Shown: positions 43,527-52,369 of the stretch, piece after piece | Numbering within the stretch: position 1 is the stretch's first letter | How the letters are laid out: every line of letters starts with the position of its first letter | Assembly (NCBI GenBank): GCA_036397095.1 | Contig: DASWJQ010000111.1 | Coordinates: 85,266 to 149,265 of the forward strand | Source of the DNA: DASWJQ01 sp036397095 | Lineage (GTDB): Bacteria > Chloroflexota > Anaerolineae > Anaerolineales > E44-bin32 | Reading direction: 5' to 3' | Length of the DNA stretch: 64,000 bases | Translations under genes and position numbers: made by a program | Notes under the pieces: model-generated | Databases searched by the model: none | Told to the model about the DNA's origin: nothing | Seen by the model: the letters and a program-made list of their open reading frames with translations, nothing else

Positions 43527-44228
43527 TCACCTCAGACCATTGAGCCGGGCCACCTCTTCGGGCGCAAAGATGACCTCTTCTTTGCCCGCTAGCTTCTCTC
43601 GGATCTTCTGTGTGATCAGATCGAGGTGTTCGTCGTTGGTGGCGTAATTCAGATCATCGGCGGGCACGGCCAGCGCCGGGCATAGAGAGAAGCGGTCGAT
43701 CCAATCTTCGTAAAGTTCGTTTAACTGTTCGAGGTAGTCTGGTTGAATCGACCGCTCGTAGTCCCGGCCCCGCTGGGCGATTCGCCGCAGCAATGTGGGA
43801 ACCGAGGCCCGCAAATAGACGATCAAATCGGGCGCCGGCAAGAAGGAAGTCAGGACTTCGTACAATTCGCGGTACGTCTGGTGGTCGCGTTCGGACATCA
43901 AATCGCGCATAAACAGATTGTGGGCAAAGACCTCGGCGTCCTCATAGACCGTTCGGTCTTGTAGAACCGAGGTGGGGTGATCGATCAATTGGCGATGAGC
44001 CCGCAGCCGCCGGGTCAGGAAGAAAAGCTGCGACTGGAAGGCCCAGGTGCGCATATCTGCGTAGAAGTCAGCCAGGTACGGGTTCTCGCCGACGGGCTCG
44101 TAAAACGGCTGCCAGTCGAGCCGAACGGCCAGCCGCTCGACCAGAGTAGATTTGCCGACGCCGATGTTGCCTGCGACGGCGACGAAGTGTTTGGCAGGAA
44201 CAATCTCGACAGCAGGGTCAAGCGCCAT
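43527..44228 (-). CDS. Deoxynucleoside kinase (first of two)
   Basis: 233 aa from MALDPAVEIVPAKHFVAVAGNIGVGKST. The P-loop GNIGVGKST, the substrate motif VLQDRTVYEDAEVFA (DR region), the lid RGRDYERSI and a C-terminal acidic helix match the dGK/dCK/dAK family, which phosphorylates deoxynucleosides for salvage. Its start overlaps the end of the nucleotidyltransferase gene by 11 bp. The two kinases in this unit are only distantly similar, so they may differ in substrate, as in the paired kinases of some lactobacilli. Confidence 0.88.
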   Translation of the reverse strand: MALDPAVEIVPAKHFVAVAGNIGVGKSTLVERLAVRLDWQPFYEPVGENPYLADFYADMRTWAFQSQLFFLTRRLRAHRQLIDHPTSVLQDRTVYEDAEVFAHNLFMRDLMSERDHQTYRELYEVLTSFLPAPDLIVYLRASVPTLLRRIAQRGRDYERSIQPDYLEQLNELYEDWIDRFSLCPALAVPADDLNYATNDEHLDLITQKIREKLAGKEEVIFAPEEVARLNGLR

Positions 44229-45210
44229 GTTCGGATCCCCATGCCTCCAAGAACAGCTCAACATCATCGAGGAACGCGTCCAAGCGTGTCCGGCGCTCGG
44301 CTAGCTTGGCGTCCTGCAGGCCGCAGGCCGCATACAGTGATTGGCGTGCACCGGTGCAGTCGGCCATGACCACCTCCGGCACTTGCTCAGCATCCAGCGC
44401 GGGCCAAGTGAGCAGCAGAGGAACGACAACCGCCTCGGCCATATCGGCCTCGGCCAGAGTCTGGAATGCCCGCAGGAAATAGTCGCGGCGGACCGGAGCG
44501 CGAACCTTGTCTTCACTCTGCTCGAGGCTGGCGTCGTAGGCTTTGGCCCAGTGTGCCATCCAGCCTGGCAGATCCCAGCCGGTGGACTGGTCTGCGTCAA
44601 ATACGCGCAGGAAGCCCGCAAACAATGCGAGCTGGTCCAACGCATCGAGTCGGGTGCGCAGACCTGGGACCAAGCGCCGCCCGTGGGCCGGTTGGCCCCC
44701 GAGTGTGGCAGCCGCGTTGGCGCCATCGACGGCGGCGGATGCCAATCGCCTTTGCCATCCGTCATCGACGGAAAGAGACCGCTGTAGTGTACGGGCCCTG
44801 GTCAGCAACGCCCGGGCTCGGGCCATCCGGTTGGATGGGTGGTGGAACTGGGCGCAGGCGCTGGCCTGGACCCAATCAAAGAAGTGCTCGGGATCATGGA
44901 GACGAATGCTGTGGCATAGGGCCGGACCCAGGTCGGGGTCGGTGCGCAATTGGCGCGGCGCTTCGAACTCGGCACGCGCCCGATGATGCAGATCAAGATG
45001 GACGTCGGTCGAGAGGCGGACGATTTCGCGTGGACGGAGGGGTGACAGATTGTGGATCAGCACAAGGTCGATGTCGGCGCTGCCGCCGACGAGTGGGTCG
45101 CCCTCAACGACGGAGCCCACCAGGTAGACAGCTGCCAGCCGTTGGCGTTCTCCTCGTTCGGTGGCCTCGCGACGGCCCAACTCAATCAGCCGTTCGCGGG
45201 TGATGATCAA
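44218..45210 (-). CDS. Nucleotidyltransferase-domain protein
   Basis: 330 aa from a TTG at 45210. That codon overlaps the previous stop in a TTGA and has GGGGAGG 7 nt upstream; the longer ATG frame lies inside the kinase gene. The N-terminal domain has the minimal nucleotidyltransferase signature YLVGSVVEGDPLVGGSADIDLVLI (GS...DxD). A long helical C-terminal domain follows, rich in Arg, Leu and Ala. The substrate is unknown. It is wedged between the two deoxynucleoside kinase genes with overlapping ends, so it is translated with them. Confidence 0.72.
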   Translation of the reverse strand: MIITRERLIELGRREATERGERQRLAAVYLVGSVVEGDPLVGGSADIDLVLIHNLSPLRPREIVRLSTDVHLDLHHRARAEFEAPRQLRTDPDLGPALCHSIRLHDPEHFFDWVQASACAQFHHPSNRMARARALLTRARTLQRSLSVDDGWQRRLASAAVDGANAAATLGGQPAHGRRLVPGLRTRLDALDQLALFAGFLRVFDADQSTGWDLPGWMAHWAKAYDASLEQSEDKVRAPVRRDYFLRAFQTLAEADMAEAVVVPLLLTWPALDAEQVPEVVMADCTGARQSLYAACGLQDAKLAERRTRLDAFLDDVELFLEAWGSEHGA

Positions 45211-45851
45211 GCCATCGCCTCCCCTTCGAGCGGCAGCTGAGGCTGGTAGGGCGGGATGCCGAGCGTGCTGCGGATGCGGTTGGCGATCCAGGCCAGATCG
45301 TCCGGCCGGCCGACAAAATCGAGTTCGTTTGAATCGATGATCATCACTTTGTGCCTGGTCCAATGGCTGAAGTGCTGTTCATATGCCTGGTTGACCTGAT
45401 CGATGTAGTCCTGGTCCATATTGCGCTCATAGGGCCGATCGCGTTGTGCGATGCGGCGCATAGCGATCGGCGTATCCACCCGCAGGTAAACCACAAGGTC
45501 GGGAGGAAGCACGCTCTCGGCCAGCGCGTCGTGGACCGACTGATAGGTGGCCAGTTCGTCGCCGGCCAGGTTGAGACGGGCGAACAACGCATCCTTCTCG
45601 AAGGTGTAGTCGGCGATAACGGGGGGAGGCTGCACCGTGCCGGCCGTCAGATCGCGCTGCTGCTGGTAGCGACTGAGCAGGAAGAAGATCTGCGTTTGAA
45701 AGGCGTAACGGTGGCGGTCACCATAGAAGTCGGATAGGAAGGGATTCTCGTCGAAAGCCTCGAGCAGAAGCTCGGCTTCGAACTCGCGCTGCAGCAGCCT
45801 GGCCAGTGAGGTTTTGCCGACGCCGATGACGCCTTCGATGGCTAGGTACAT
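45207..45851 (-). CDS. Deoxynucleoside kinase (second of two)
   Basis: 214 aa from MYLAIEGVIGVGKTSLARL. P-loop EGVIGVGKTS; ENPFLSDFYGD; the ADYTFEKDALFA region replaces the usual DRS; lid RDRPYERNMDQDYIDQVNQAYE. It is a salvage kinase of the dGK/dAK type. It leads the kinase-nucleotidyltransferase-kinase unit. Upstream ATGs are rejected because homology starts exactly here. Confidence 0.88.
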   Translation of the reverse strand: MYLAIEGVIGVGKTSLARLLQREFEAELLLEAFDENPFLSDFYGDRHRYAFQTQIFFLLSRYQQQRDLTAGTVQPPPVIADYTFEKDALFARLNLAGDELATYQSVHDALAESVLPPDLVVYLRVDTPIAMRRIAQRDRPYERNMDQDYIDQVNQAYEQHFSHWTRHKVMIIDSNELDFVGRPDDLAWIANRIRSTLGIPPYQPQLPLEGEAMA

Positions 45852-45956
45852 GAATTGGCCGACTCGCAAACGTGGTTGGGGGACGACGGGCCGATGATAC
45901 CCCTGATCCCGACAGAGGGCAAAGGTCACCGCCGATCGAGGCCGGCCCACAAGCGG

Positions 45957-46787
45957 TTACCCGCTCGGTTCGTACCGGAACTGCAGGCAGTAGTGGTGAA
46001 CGGTGTTGCTGACCCAGGCATTGCCCATGCCATAGGGCGCCAACCGGACGTTGTCCTGGCACCAGATGCGCTCGTCCTTGAGCGTGAAGAAGGCCGACAA
46101 GCGCTGCCCAAGATCCCAGGCCAGCGGGTAGATCGTCCCGCCCTTCTTAATGTTCTTGACGATGATCGTTAAGTAACCGGCTGGCCGCATAATCCGTGCC
46201 AACTGCGCGTATGTTCCGGTCAAGGTTTCCAGGAACTCGTCGTAGTCGGCAATGTTGCCCAGATCTTCGTCCATATCGGAGTAGACAACGTCGAGTGAAT
46301 CGTCCTGGCGCCGTTCGGCTTGTGTGCCCGCGCCGAGGGCGTGCAGCATGTCCCAATAAGGCGGAGAGGTCAAAACGTAGTCAATTTGAGGCAGGTCAAA
46401 CGTGGCCAGCCTGGTGGCATCACCCGTCAGGACACGCACCTCGAGCCCGTCTGCCAGTTCGCCTAGTGTTTGGCATTCCGCATTGACCAACTGGCGGGCG
46501 GTCTCGGCATACGTCGGATTGAGCTCGATGCCAATCCCATGGCGTCCGGTCCGAAGACAGGCGATCAGGGTCGAGCCGGTGCCGGCCATCGGGTCGAGCA
46601 CAAGTTGGCCGGGCTTGGTGAAGAAGTCGATGAATTCCATCGCCAGCGTTTCCGGGAACTTTGCCGGATGCTGGCGGGCTTTGCGGCGCCGTGGTGGCGG
46701 GTTGTGGATAAACCAGGACTTCTGGAACTTGAGCCACTCTTTCGTGCTGAGGGCGTTGAGGCGATTCCGAAATCTGCGCTTAGTCAT
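45957..46787 (-). CDS. Solitary DNA (cytosine-N4/adenine-N6) methyltransferase
   Basis: 276 aa from MTKRRFRNRLNAL. Motif X-like HPAKFPE and motif I VLDPMAGTGSTL are followed by motif II GIGIELNPTYAE and motif IV TSPPYWD, an order (X-I-II-IV) of the gamma type. The target domain is not obvious. The catalytic SPPY is intact. No restriction endonuclease gene is adjacent, so it may be an orphan regulatory methyltransferase. It overlaps a lipoprotein gene by 8 bp on the same strand, and a 105-bp gap separates it from the kinase unit. Confidence 0.82.
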   Translation of the reverse strand: MTKRRFRNRLNALSTKEWLKFQKSWFIHNPPPRRRKARQHPAKFPETLAMEFIDFFTKPGQLVLDPMAGTGSTLIACLRTGRHGIGIELNPTYAETARQLVNAECQTLGELADGLEVRVLTGDATRLATFDLPQIDYVLTSPPYWDMLHALGAGTQAERRQDDSLDVVYSDMDEDLGNIADYDEFLETLTGTYAQLARIMRPAGYLTIIVKNIKKGGTIYPLAWDLGQRLSAFFTLKDERIWCQDNVRLAPYGMGNAWVSNTVHHYCLQFRYEPSG

Positions 46788-47598
46788 CGCTGGTCTGCGT
46801 TGGAACGTCGGAGGCCGGCAAGGCCCAAACACTCAAGTCTTGGAACAGAACGGTCGTTTGCCCGCTGACGCCCGAGGCTGCCACCAAGCCGACGCCGCCA
46901 ACCAGCGGGAAAGTATCGGCTGCCTGCAATACGAGTACTTGATTGACATACAGGAACAACTCATCGCCCGATGCCCGCACGGTGAGGCGGTTTTCGGCTG
47001 GTGCGCCGGCGATGACCGCCGGTTCGGTCTGCCGAAACGGGATCAAAGCGCGGGCGATTCCGCTTGTCACACGGCGCAGACGCAAGCCACCGTCGCAGGT
47101 GATGGTGAACCGGAGTTGATCCCCCTCAGGCGTAAGGCGAAACACCAGGCCGAACTCCGAGTCGCCCTGACAGACTTCGGCCCGGACCGTCGTATCGATT
47201 ACAACATCGCGGGCTAGCGGGGCCGGGCTCCGGCTCACCCGCGAGCCATTGGGTTGGGGCAATACGATTGACAAACCCCCGTCGAGCAAACTGACAACGC
47301 CGAAGGCATCGCGGCCAAGAGCCCAGCCTTCGGCATCGGCAAATTCTGTCTGGTAGAGCAAGTCGCCGGTGCCTTCGAGCGCTGGGACCGGCGGGCTGGC
47401 TGTGCGAGCCAGGCCCTCGGTGGCTGTGGGCGGAATGGTCGGAAAGGGGATGGTGGCGGTCGGCGTGGGCGGGAGTGGGCTGGGCGTGGCCGTGGGCATC
47501 GGGGTTGGCGCCAAGCAGGCCGAAAACAGCAGCGTTAGGACTAGGACGACGGGCGCGAGCAGCTTGGGCATGCTAGGCAGCGGCGGGTTCGCTAGCAT
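46780..47598 (-). CDS. Lipoprotein with Pro/Thr linker and laminin-G-like domain
   Basis: About 272 aa. A signal peptide with lipobox (VLVLTLLFSACLAP) is followed by a PTPTAT-type low-complexity linker and a beta-rich domain from about residue 78 (LLYQTEFADAEGWALG ... FGLVFRLTPEGDQLRFTITCDGGLRLRRV ... NRLTVRASGDELFLYVNQVLV). That pattern fits a concanavalin/laminin-G or DUF1080-like fold. The next lipoprotein upstream has a similar domain, so they are probably tandem paralogues. ATG 47598 has a weak AGGCGA; ATG 47571 (MPKLLAPV) is the alternative start. Confidence 0.7.
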   Translation of the reverse strand: MLANPPLPSMPKLLAPVVLVLTLLFSACLAPTPMPTATPSPLPPTPTATIPFPTIPPTATEGLARTASPPVPALEGTGDLLYQTEFADAEGWALGRDAFGVVSLLDGGLSIVLPQPNGSRVSRSPAPLARDVVIDTTVRAEVCQGDSEFGLVFRLTPEGDQLRFTITCDGGLRLRRVTSGIARALIPFRQTEPAVIAGAPAENRLTVRASGDELFLYVNQVLVLQAADTFPLVGGVGLVAASGVSGQTTVLFQDLSVWALPASDVPTQTSDD

Positions 47599-47610
47599 CA
47601 GGCCGATCGC

Positions 47611-48699
47611 CTAGGGCTGCAAGAACCAGAGGGCGAAATCCTGGAACACTGCGGTGAAATTGTCCGAGTCGCGGGCTTCGGCAAACAGGCCGAAGTTGCC
47701 GAAGACATATGCAGAGTCATGGACTTCGGTCAATGCCTGGCCGTTGGCGAAGCCGACCAGCAGATCGGCTTCGGCAAAGAACCCGAGCCGGTTGATCGCA
47801 CCCGGGCCCTGATTGATCGCCTGCGACGGAGTCCAATCAAGCAACAGTTCGGGAGATTGGCCGCTGATGAAGCGGCGCATACGGTAATGACCGTCGCACG
47901 AGAATTCGAGCGTATAGCCCCGGTCATAGCTGATCCCACCAATGCGCGCGGCCAGTCCGTAAGCGTCCTTTGCCTGGCATTCGCCGGCGGTCGCTGTAAT
48001 TTCCGCAAATAGATCGTCGGCGGTTTGGCCCGAGGTGCTCCACCACAGAAAGCCATCGGCCCCATGATCGGTGGCCGACAAGTGGCCGCGCTCCCAGGAA
48101 ATCGTGGCCGCATTGGCGTCGTTGTACTCAAACCAGCCGTAGCGCACGGAGAAGTCATCGGTTAGATCGGGCACCGCCAGGTTGATCCCCTGGCGGGGGT
48201 CCCCTTCCGGTAGTGCTGGTGGCGTGGGTGTAGGGCTGGGTCCTACTGTTGGGGTCGTGGTGATGGTCGGGCTGGGCGGCGGTTCGGTGGTGGCGGTGGG
48301 CTGCGGCGTGGCTGAGGGCGGCGGTGTGCGGGTTGGGGCCAGGCTCGGTGCGGCCGTCAGCGTCTGTGCGATCTGCTCGGGCAGGGTACCCGAATTGCCG
48401 ACATCGGTCAGGCTGCGGGTGCAGCCGGTGAATAAGGCAGCAAGCAACATGAGAAGGAGCGTTCGGCGGCTCACGATTCCTCCGGCAGCTCGCTGCCGCT
48501 CGGGTGTCGGGGTGTCGCCGCCCGGGACCGGTGGGGAGTCCTTGTCGGGCCCCTGGCCCTCGGCCGGCAGCACGGGTGTGCCTTCGGCTTGGCCCGCCAG
48601 TGTGGACCCGCCTCCCGAGAATAGATGGGTGACCGTCGAGCAGGCCGGGGCCGGCACGAGCAGCATTATGGGCGTCAATAGCAGCCGTCTTCGAGGCAT
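47611..48699 (-). CDS. Lipoprotein with two signal peptides in one frame (possible fusion)
   Basis: The open frame from MPRRRLLL (ATG 48699, GGAGG 8 nt upstream) carries a first lipobox (LLVPAPACST), about 50 residues of Pro/Gly linker, and then a second complete signal peptide (LLLMLLAALFTGCTRS). A GTG at 48474 with its own GGAGG lies just before the second signal. The C-terminal domain (DDFSVRYGWFEYNDAN... GYTLEFSCDGHYRMRRF... GFANGQALTEVHDS) resembles that of the neighbouring lipoprotein. The real mature lipoprotein probably starts at 48474, and the upstream 75 codons are a short lipoprotein that lost its stop. Confidence 0.65.
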   Translation of the reverse strand: MPRRRLLLTPIMLLVPAPACSTVTHLFSGGGSTLAGQAEGTPVLPAEGQGPDKDSPPVPGGDTPTPERQRAAGGIVSRRTLLLMLLAALFTGCTRSLTDVGNSGTLPEQIAQTLTAAPSLAPTRTPPPSATPQPTATTEPPPSPTITTTPTVGPSPTPTPPALPEGDPRQGINLAVPDLTDDFSVRYGWFEYNDANAATISWERGHLSATDHGADGFLWWSTSGQTADDLFAEITATAGECQAKDAYGLAARIGGISYDRGYTLEFSCDGHYRMRRFISGQSPELLLDWTPSQAINQGPGAINRLGFFAEADLLVGFANGQALTEVHDSAYVFGNFGLFAEARDSDNFTAVFQDFALWFLQP

Positions 48700-48713
48700 C
48701 CTGCCGTCCTCCT

Positions 48714-49757
48714 TCAAGGGGTCAACATTACCTTGCCGGTTTCGCCGGAGGCCATTGCCTCGAATGCTTGATCAAATTCTTCCAATGCAAAGCGGTGGGT
48801 GACCATGGGCGCCAGATCAACGGCGCCGGACCGGATCAAGCCGCGCGCCTGGTACCAGGTCTGCCAGAGCTGCCGTCCGTAAATGCCAACCACTTTGGCT
48901 GCCTTGAACACCAGATGCCGGTTCCAATCCACCGTCAGCGGCCCTGGCGCCACGCCCAGCAGGGCGGCCTCGCCGCCAGGTTTGAGCAGGGTAAAGCCCT
49001 GGTCGATAGCCGAAGGAGCACCGCTCATCTCAAGCAGAACGTCTACCCCTTCGCCTTCGGTCAGGTCCAGCACCGACTCGATAACCTGGTCTTCGGTGGC
49101 ATGAAAGGCGGCGTCGGCGCCCATGCGCTCGGCAAAATCGAGCCGGTAACGGCTGATGTCGGTCGCATAGATCGCCCGCGCGCCGATCGCCCGCGCCACC
49201 GCAATCGTCATGATGCCGACGGGACCTGCACCAGTGACCAACACTTTCTTGGCCCGCAGATCTACGGCGAACGCGGTTTGGACCGCGTTGCCGAAATTTT
49301 CCTGCAGCACTGCGATTTCCAGCGGGAGATCGGGCGGGTTCGGCCAGGCGTTTTGGGCATCGATCGCAATGTACTCAGCGAAGCCGCCATCGCGGTCGAC
49401 ACCAATCAAACGCGTGTTGATGCACAGGTGGCCCTGGCCCGTGCGGCAGTAGGCACAGGCGTTGCAAACCACGTGCGACTCGAGGGAAACGAAATCACCG
49501 ACCTCGGGCGAGGTCACGTTGCCCCCGCGTTTGACGATGGTACCGCACACCTCGTGGCCGACGACCAGCGGCGGCTTGATCCGGCCGGCGGCCCAATCGT
49601 CCCAGTTGCAAATGTGCAAATCCGTGCCGCAAATCGAGGCCGCTAGGACCTTGACCAAGACCTCATTTGGCTGGACTGGTGGAATCGGGCGCTCAGCTAC
49701 TTCGAAACCGACGCCCGGCGAAGCTTTGATGACGGCGCGCATGGTCTTGTTGGGCAT
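48714..49757 (-). CDS. tdh: L-threonine 3-dehydrogenase-like zinc alcohol dehydrogenase
   Basis: 347 aa from MPNKTMRAVIKASPG. The medium-chain dehydrogenase fold is complete: catalytic zinc site CGTDLHICNWDDW and GHEVCG, structural zinc Cys CNACAYCRTGQGHLC, and Rossmann loop VTGAGPVGIM. The stretch CGTDLHI-NWDDWA is typical of TDH, which oxidises threonine to 2-amino-3-ketobutyrate. The partner Kbl is absent from the window, so a related polyol dehydrogenase cannot be excluded. GGAGGA lies about 12 nt upstream; ATG 49742 is an alternative start. Divergent from the aldo-keto reductase. Confidence 0.82.
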   Translation of the reverse strand: MPNKTMRAVIKASPGVGFEVAERPIPPVQPNEVLVKVLAASICGTDLHICNWDDWAAGRIKPPLVVGHEVCGTIVKRGGNVTSPEVGDFVSLESHVVCNACAYCRTGQGHLCINTRLIGVDRDGGFAEYIAIDAQNAWPNPPDLPLEIAVLQENFGNAVQTAFAVDLRAKKVLVTGAGPVGIMTIAVARAIGARAIYATDISRYRLDFAERMGADAAFHATEDQVIESVLDLTEGEGVDVLLEMSGAPSAIDQGFTLLKPGGEAALLGVAPGPLTVDWNRHLVFKAAKVVGIYGRQLWQTWYQARGLIRSGAVDLAPMVTHRFALEEFDQAFEAMASGETGKVMLTP

Positions 49758-49837
49758 GATGGGGGGGCTTCCTCCGCCAGGAAGATCGCGGCCGCGGCCA
49801 GTATAGCATGCTGGGCATGGCCAGCCGTCGCGGCACG

Positions 49838-49843
49838 TATAAT
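49838..49843 (+). promoter_or_regulatory. -10 box of the aldo-keto reductase gene
   Basis: TATAAT 48 nt before the ATG at 49892; no good -35. A TATACT on the other strand (49805-49800) could serve tdh. Confidence 0.45.
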
Positions 49844-49891
49844 CGAAAGGTACTGGGGGTGGACGACGTGACAGACGGCGAGGACGCACAG

Positions 49892-50857
49892 ATGAACTAC
49901 CGCAAAATGGGCAACACTGGGCTCAAGCTGAGCGAAATCTCGCTGGGCGCCTGGATTACGTTTGGCGATCAGATTCGGGAGTCTATGGCCAAGCAGTTGA
50001 TCCAGCAGGCATATGACGCCGGGGTGAACTTCTTCGACAACGCCGACGTTTACGCCAATGGGCGGGCCGAAGAGGTCATGGGCGAAGCCATTAAGGGCCT
50101 GCCGCGGGAAGGCTTGGTGGTTTCGAGCAAGGTCTACTGGCGCACAATGCCGGGGCCGACGGGTCGGGGCCTGTCGCGCAAGCATATTATGGAAGCCTGC
50201 CATGCCAGCCTGCGGCGGCTCGGCACGGACTACCTCGATCTGTACTTTTGCCATCGCTACGATCACAGCACACCACTCGAAGAAGTTGTGCGGGCGATGG
50301 ATGATCTGGTTCACCAGGGAAAGGTCCACTACTGGGGTACGTCGGAGTGGCGGGCGGCCCAGATCGCGGAAGCCCATGCCATCGCCCGTCAATGGGGGCT
50401 GTATCCACCGATGGTTGACCAGCCTCAATACAGCATGTTTTCCCGCAGGAGGGTGGAAGACGAATTGAGCCCAGCCGCCGACGCGCTGGGTTTCGGCATG
50501 GTCACCTGGAGCCCCCTCCGATTTGGCGTCCTCACTGGCAAGTACAATCAGGGAATTCCCGATGAGGAGACGCGGCTGACGCGCGACAACGAGTGGCGCC
50601 AGAAGGAATTGACGGAAGACCGGCTGGAAATGGTCCGCCAGTTGACTCAGCTGGCTGACGAGCTAGGGGTCAGTATGGCCCAGTTGGCCATCGGTTGGCT
50701 CCTGCGGCTTCCGCAGGTGTCGAGTGTCATCACCGGCGCAACCAAGCCGAGCCAGCTCGAGGACAACCTGGCGGCCGCCCAAGTTCCGCAGGCGTTGACT
50801 GAGGATATCCTTGCGCGGATCGACACCATCCTGGGGTCGATTGACCTGGTGGAGTAG
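49892..50857 (+). CDS. Aldo/keto reductase, Kv-beta type
   Basis: 321 aa from MNYRKMGNTGLKLSEISLG. The catalytic tetrad is visible: Asp and Tyr in FFDNADVYANG, Lys in VSSKVYW, His in YFCHRYDH. NADPH-binding residues follow in the C-terminal SSVITGATKPSQLEDN. The sequence fits the potassium-channel-beta/YghZ-like group that reduces aldehydes. A GTG at 49859 is an alternative start, but similarity begins at MNYRKMG and GGCGAGG lies upstream of it. Confidence 0.92.
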   Translation: MNYRKMGNTGLKLSEISLGAWITFGDQIRESMAKQLIQQAYDAGVNFFDNADVYANGRAEEVMGEAIKGLPREGLVVSSKVYWRTMPGPTGRGLSRKHIMEACHASLRRLGTDYLDLYFCHRYDHSTPLEEVVRAMDDLVHQGKVHYWGTSEWRAAQIAEAHAIARQWGLYPPMVDQPQYSMFSRRRVEDELSPAADALGFGMVTWSPLRFGVLTGKYNQGIPDEETRLTRDNEWRQKELTEDRLEMVRQLTQLADELGVSMAQLAIGWLLRLPQVSSVITGATKPSQLEDNLAAAQVPQALTEDILARIDTILGSIDLVE

Positions 50858-51326
50858 CGCGCCGGAAGTTGCCCCGGGCAAAGGGGATTTCCCAAGAGTC
50901 TCTGGGCAAGCGGAGCTCAGGCGGACGAACCCTTCACGCAGCTTCCAGCGCATGAGGACGAGGCGGGTCCTGCGGGAAGCTCCACGAGGTCAGCGGCCGA
51001 GAGTGGAAATGCGAATCAGAGCGGCGGCGGGCACGCCTGGCAGTCCACCGACCGTTCGAAGCGCGCGCCATAGTCGGCAGGCGTGGCTTTTCTTCAGCCG
51101 GCGACGGATCGACTCGTCAGCGCCAATGGCAATCACCCTAATGCCGGGATTTCGGCGTAGACCCGACGCCACCAGGATGGCCGCCCTTAGTACGATCAGC
51201 ACGATCGACACCAAGGTGACCGTCAATCCTGCCCCATGTGGGTGGAGGCCGGTCCGGTGCCCGGACCGCGAATTGCACATCGCCAACCGGGGTTTGCTGG
51301 GGGTAGCCCGGTCGGCCTAGCTTAGG
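50858..51326. other. Spacer between convergent genes
   Basis: About 470 bp. Small open frames exist on both strands, including a minus frame 50990-51286 with one hydrophobic stretch, but none has a ribosome site or recognisable family. No clear terminator or repeat seen. Confidence 0.5.
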
Positions 51327-52313
51327 TTACCAACCCGCCTCCGTTCGAAGGTGATAGCCGTCGGGGGCCTCGAAATCGACCAGTTCCGCGAAAGCGCGTC
51401 CGATTTGCATCAGGCTTTCGACCGCCCACACCGAGTCCAGGTCGATTTCGCCCGGCAGGCGGCCAGGCGGCAGGTTGATGCCGAGCTTGTCCATGACATC
51501 CGGCGCCAGATCCACTTGATAGCGTCGGAATTCCATTCTGCCCGTCGCCTGGTATTCCCTACGTGTGACCTCCGACTGCCAATCGGAAGCGTCGTCCATC
51601 AATTCGGCCAGTGTCCAACGAGCCCAGTCGAGCGCGTTGGCCCGATCGGGGTCCACCAAATGTGGGGACCGGCCCGTGCCGAACGAGTACATGCGGGTGT
51701 TGCCCGCAGGGTACTTGCCGGCGCTGTAATGCAGGGCTTCGACTGCCGCGTGGTAACTCGGGTTGCCTGAGACGCTGACGCCCCCATCAACCCAGTTGTA
51801 GGTTTCCCCGAGAACGACGGCCCGGTGGGCCGGGAAGTAGGTGGGTGCGGCGATGCTGGCCAGGACGGCGTCCTTGAGGGACATCGTTCCCCATCGGCGG
51901 ATGTTGCTGTCGTTGTCGCCAATGAAGAAATCGGTCTTGCCGCTGTCCAAATTCTTGGCGGTGATCAACACGTCGATCGGCAGGCTGTTCAGGGTCCGGT
52001 CGGCGCCCATCACTTCCAACGTCTCGGCGATGAACTGATTGCTGTAGCGGTGGTTGCCCAAGGTGAGCAGAATGCGCCAGAATGGCAGGCGCTGAAAGGC
52101 TTCCTCGGCCAGGTTGCGGTACAAAGCCAGCAGGCCCCGCGCACTAATACCCAGCGCCAGCCCGGCGGCGATGACGGCACCTGTCGAGGTGCCGGCTACC
52201 ATGTCAAAGAACTGCCGGCAGGGTTTGCCAAGCTGTGCCTCGAGTCGGACCAGGCAGGCGAGTGGAATGATGCCGCGGATCCCGCCGCCATCGATCGAGA
52301 GTATTGTCTTCAC
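51327..52313 (-). CDS. Patatin-like phospholipase
   Basis: 328 aa from a GTG (VKTILSIDGGGIRG), preceded by AAGGGG at 8 nt. The oxyanion loop DGGGIRGI, nucleophile elbow GTSTG and catalytic Asp in WVDGG (Ser-Asp dyad) are all intact. It should hydrolyse acyl esters of phospholipids or related lipids. There is no signal peptide. Patatins also act as effectors of CBASS defence, but no CD-NTase or accessory gene lies nearby, so a lipid-turnover role is more likely. A GTG 45 nt upstream is the alternative start. lipB lies just upstream on the same strand. Confidence 0.88.
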   Translation of the reverse strand: MKTILSIDGGGIRGIIPLACLVRLEAQLGKPCRQFFDMVAGTSTGAVIAAGLALGISARGLLALYRNLAEEAFQRLPFWRILLTLGNHRYSNQFIAETLEVMGADRTLNSLPIDVLITAKNLDSGKTDFFIGDNDSNIRRWGTMSLKDAVLASIAAPTYFPAHRAVVLGETYNWVDGGVSVSGNPSYHAAVEALHYSAGKYPAGNTRMYSFGTGRSPHLVDPDRANALDWARWTLAELMDDASDWQSEVTRREYQATGRMEFRRYQVDLAPDVMDKLGINLPPGRLPGEIDLDSVWAVESLMQIGRAFAELVDFEAPDGYHLRTEAGW

Positions 52314-52369
52314 GCTTGGAACCCCTTCCTGCTTCCCGGATGCCGGTGCTTGATGCACGAGCTGTGCCG

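Noticed and set aside
46704..46712. Perfect DnaA box (TTATCCACA, minus strand)
   Set aside because: It is single and lies inside the methyltransferase coding sequence (Trp-Phe-Ile-His-Asn), far from dnaA, so it is probably chance.
50811..51320. Open frames in the spacer after the aldo-keto reductase
   Set aside because: The plus frame overlaps the end of a real gene, the minus frame has no ribosome site, and neither shows family motifs; the composition looks non-coding.
51327..52313. Patatin as a CBASS (CapV-like) defence effector
   Set aside because: No CD-NTase, Cap2/Cap3 or other defence gene is adjacent; neighbours are lipB and an aldo-keto reductase. The nucleotidyltransferase at 44.2-45.2 kb belongs to a different operon.
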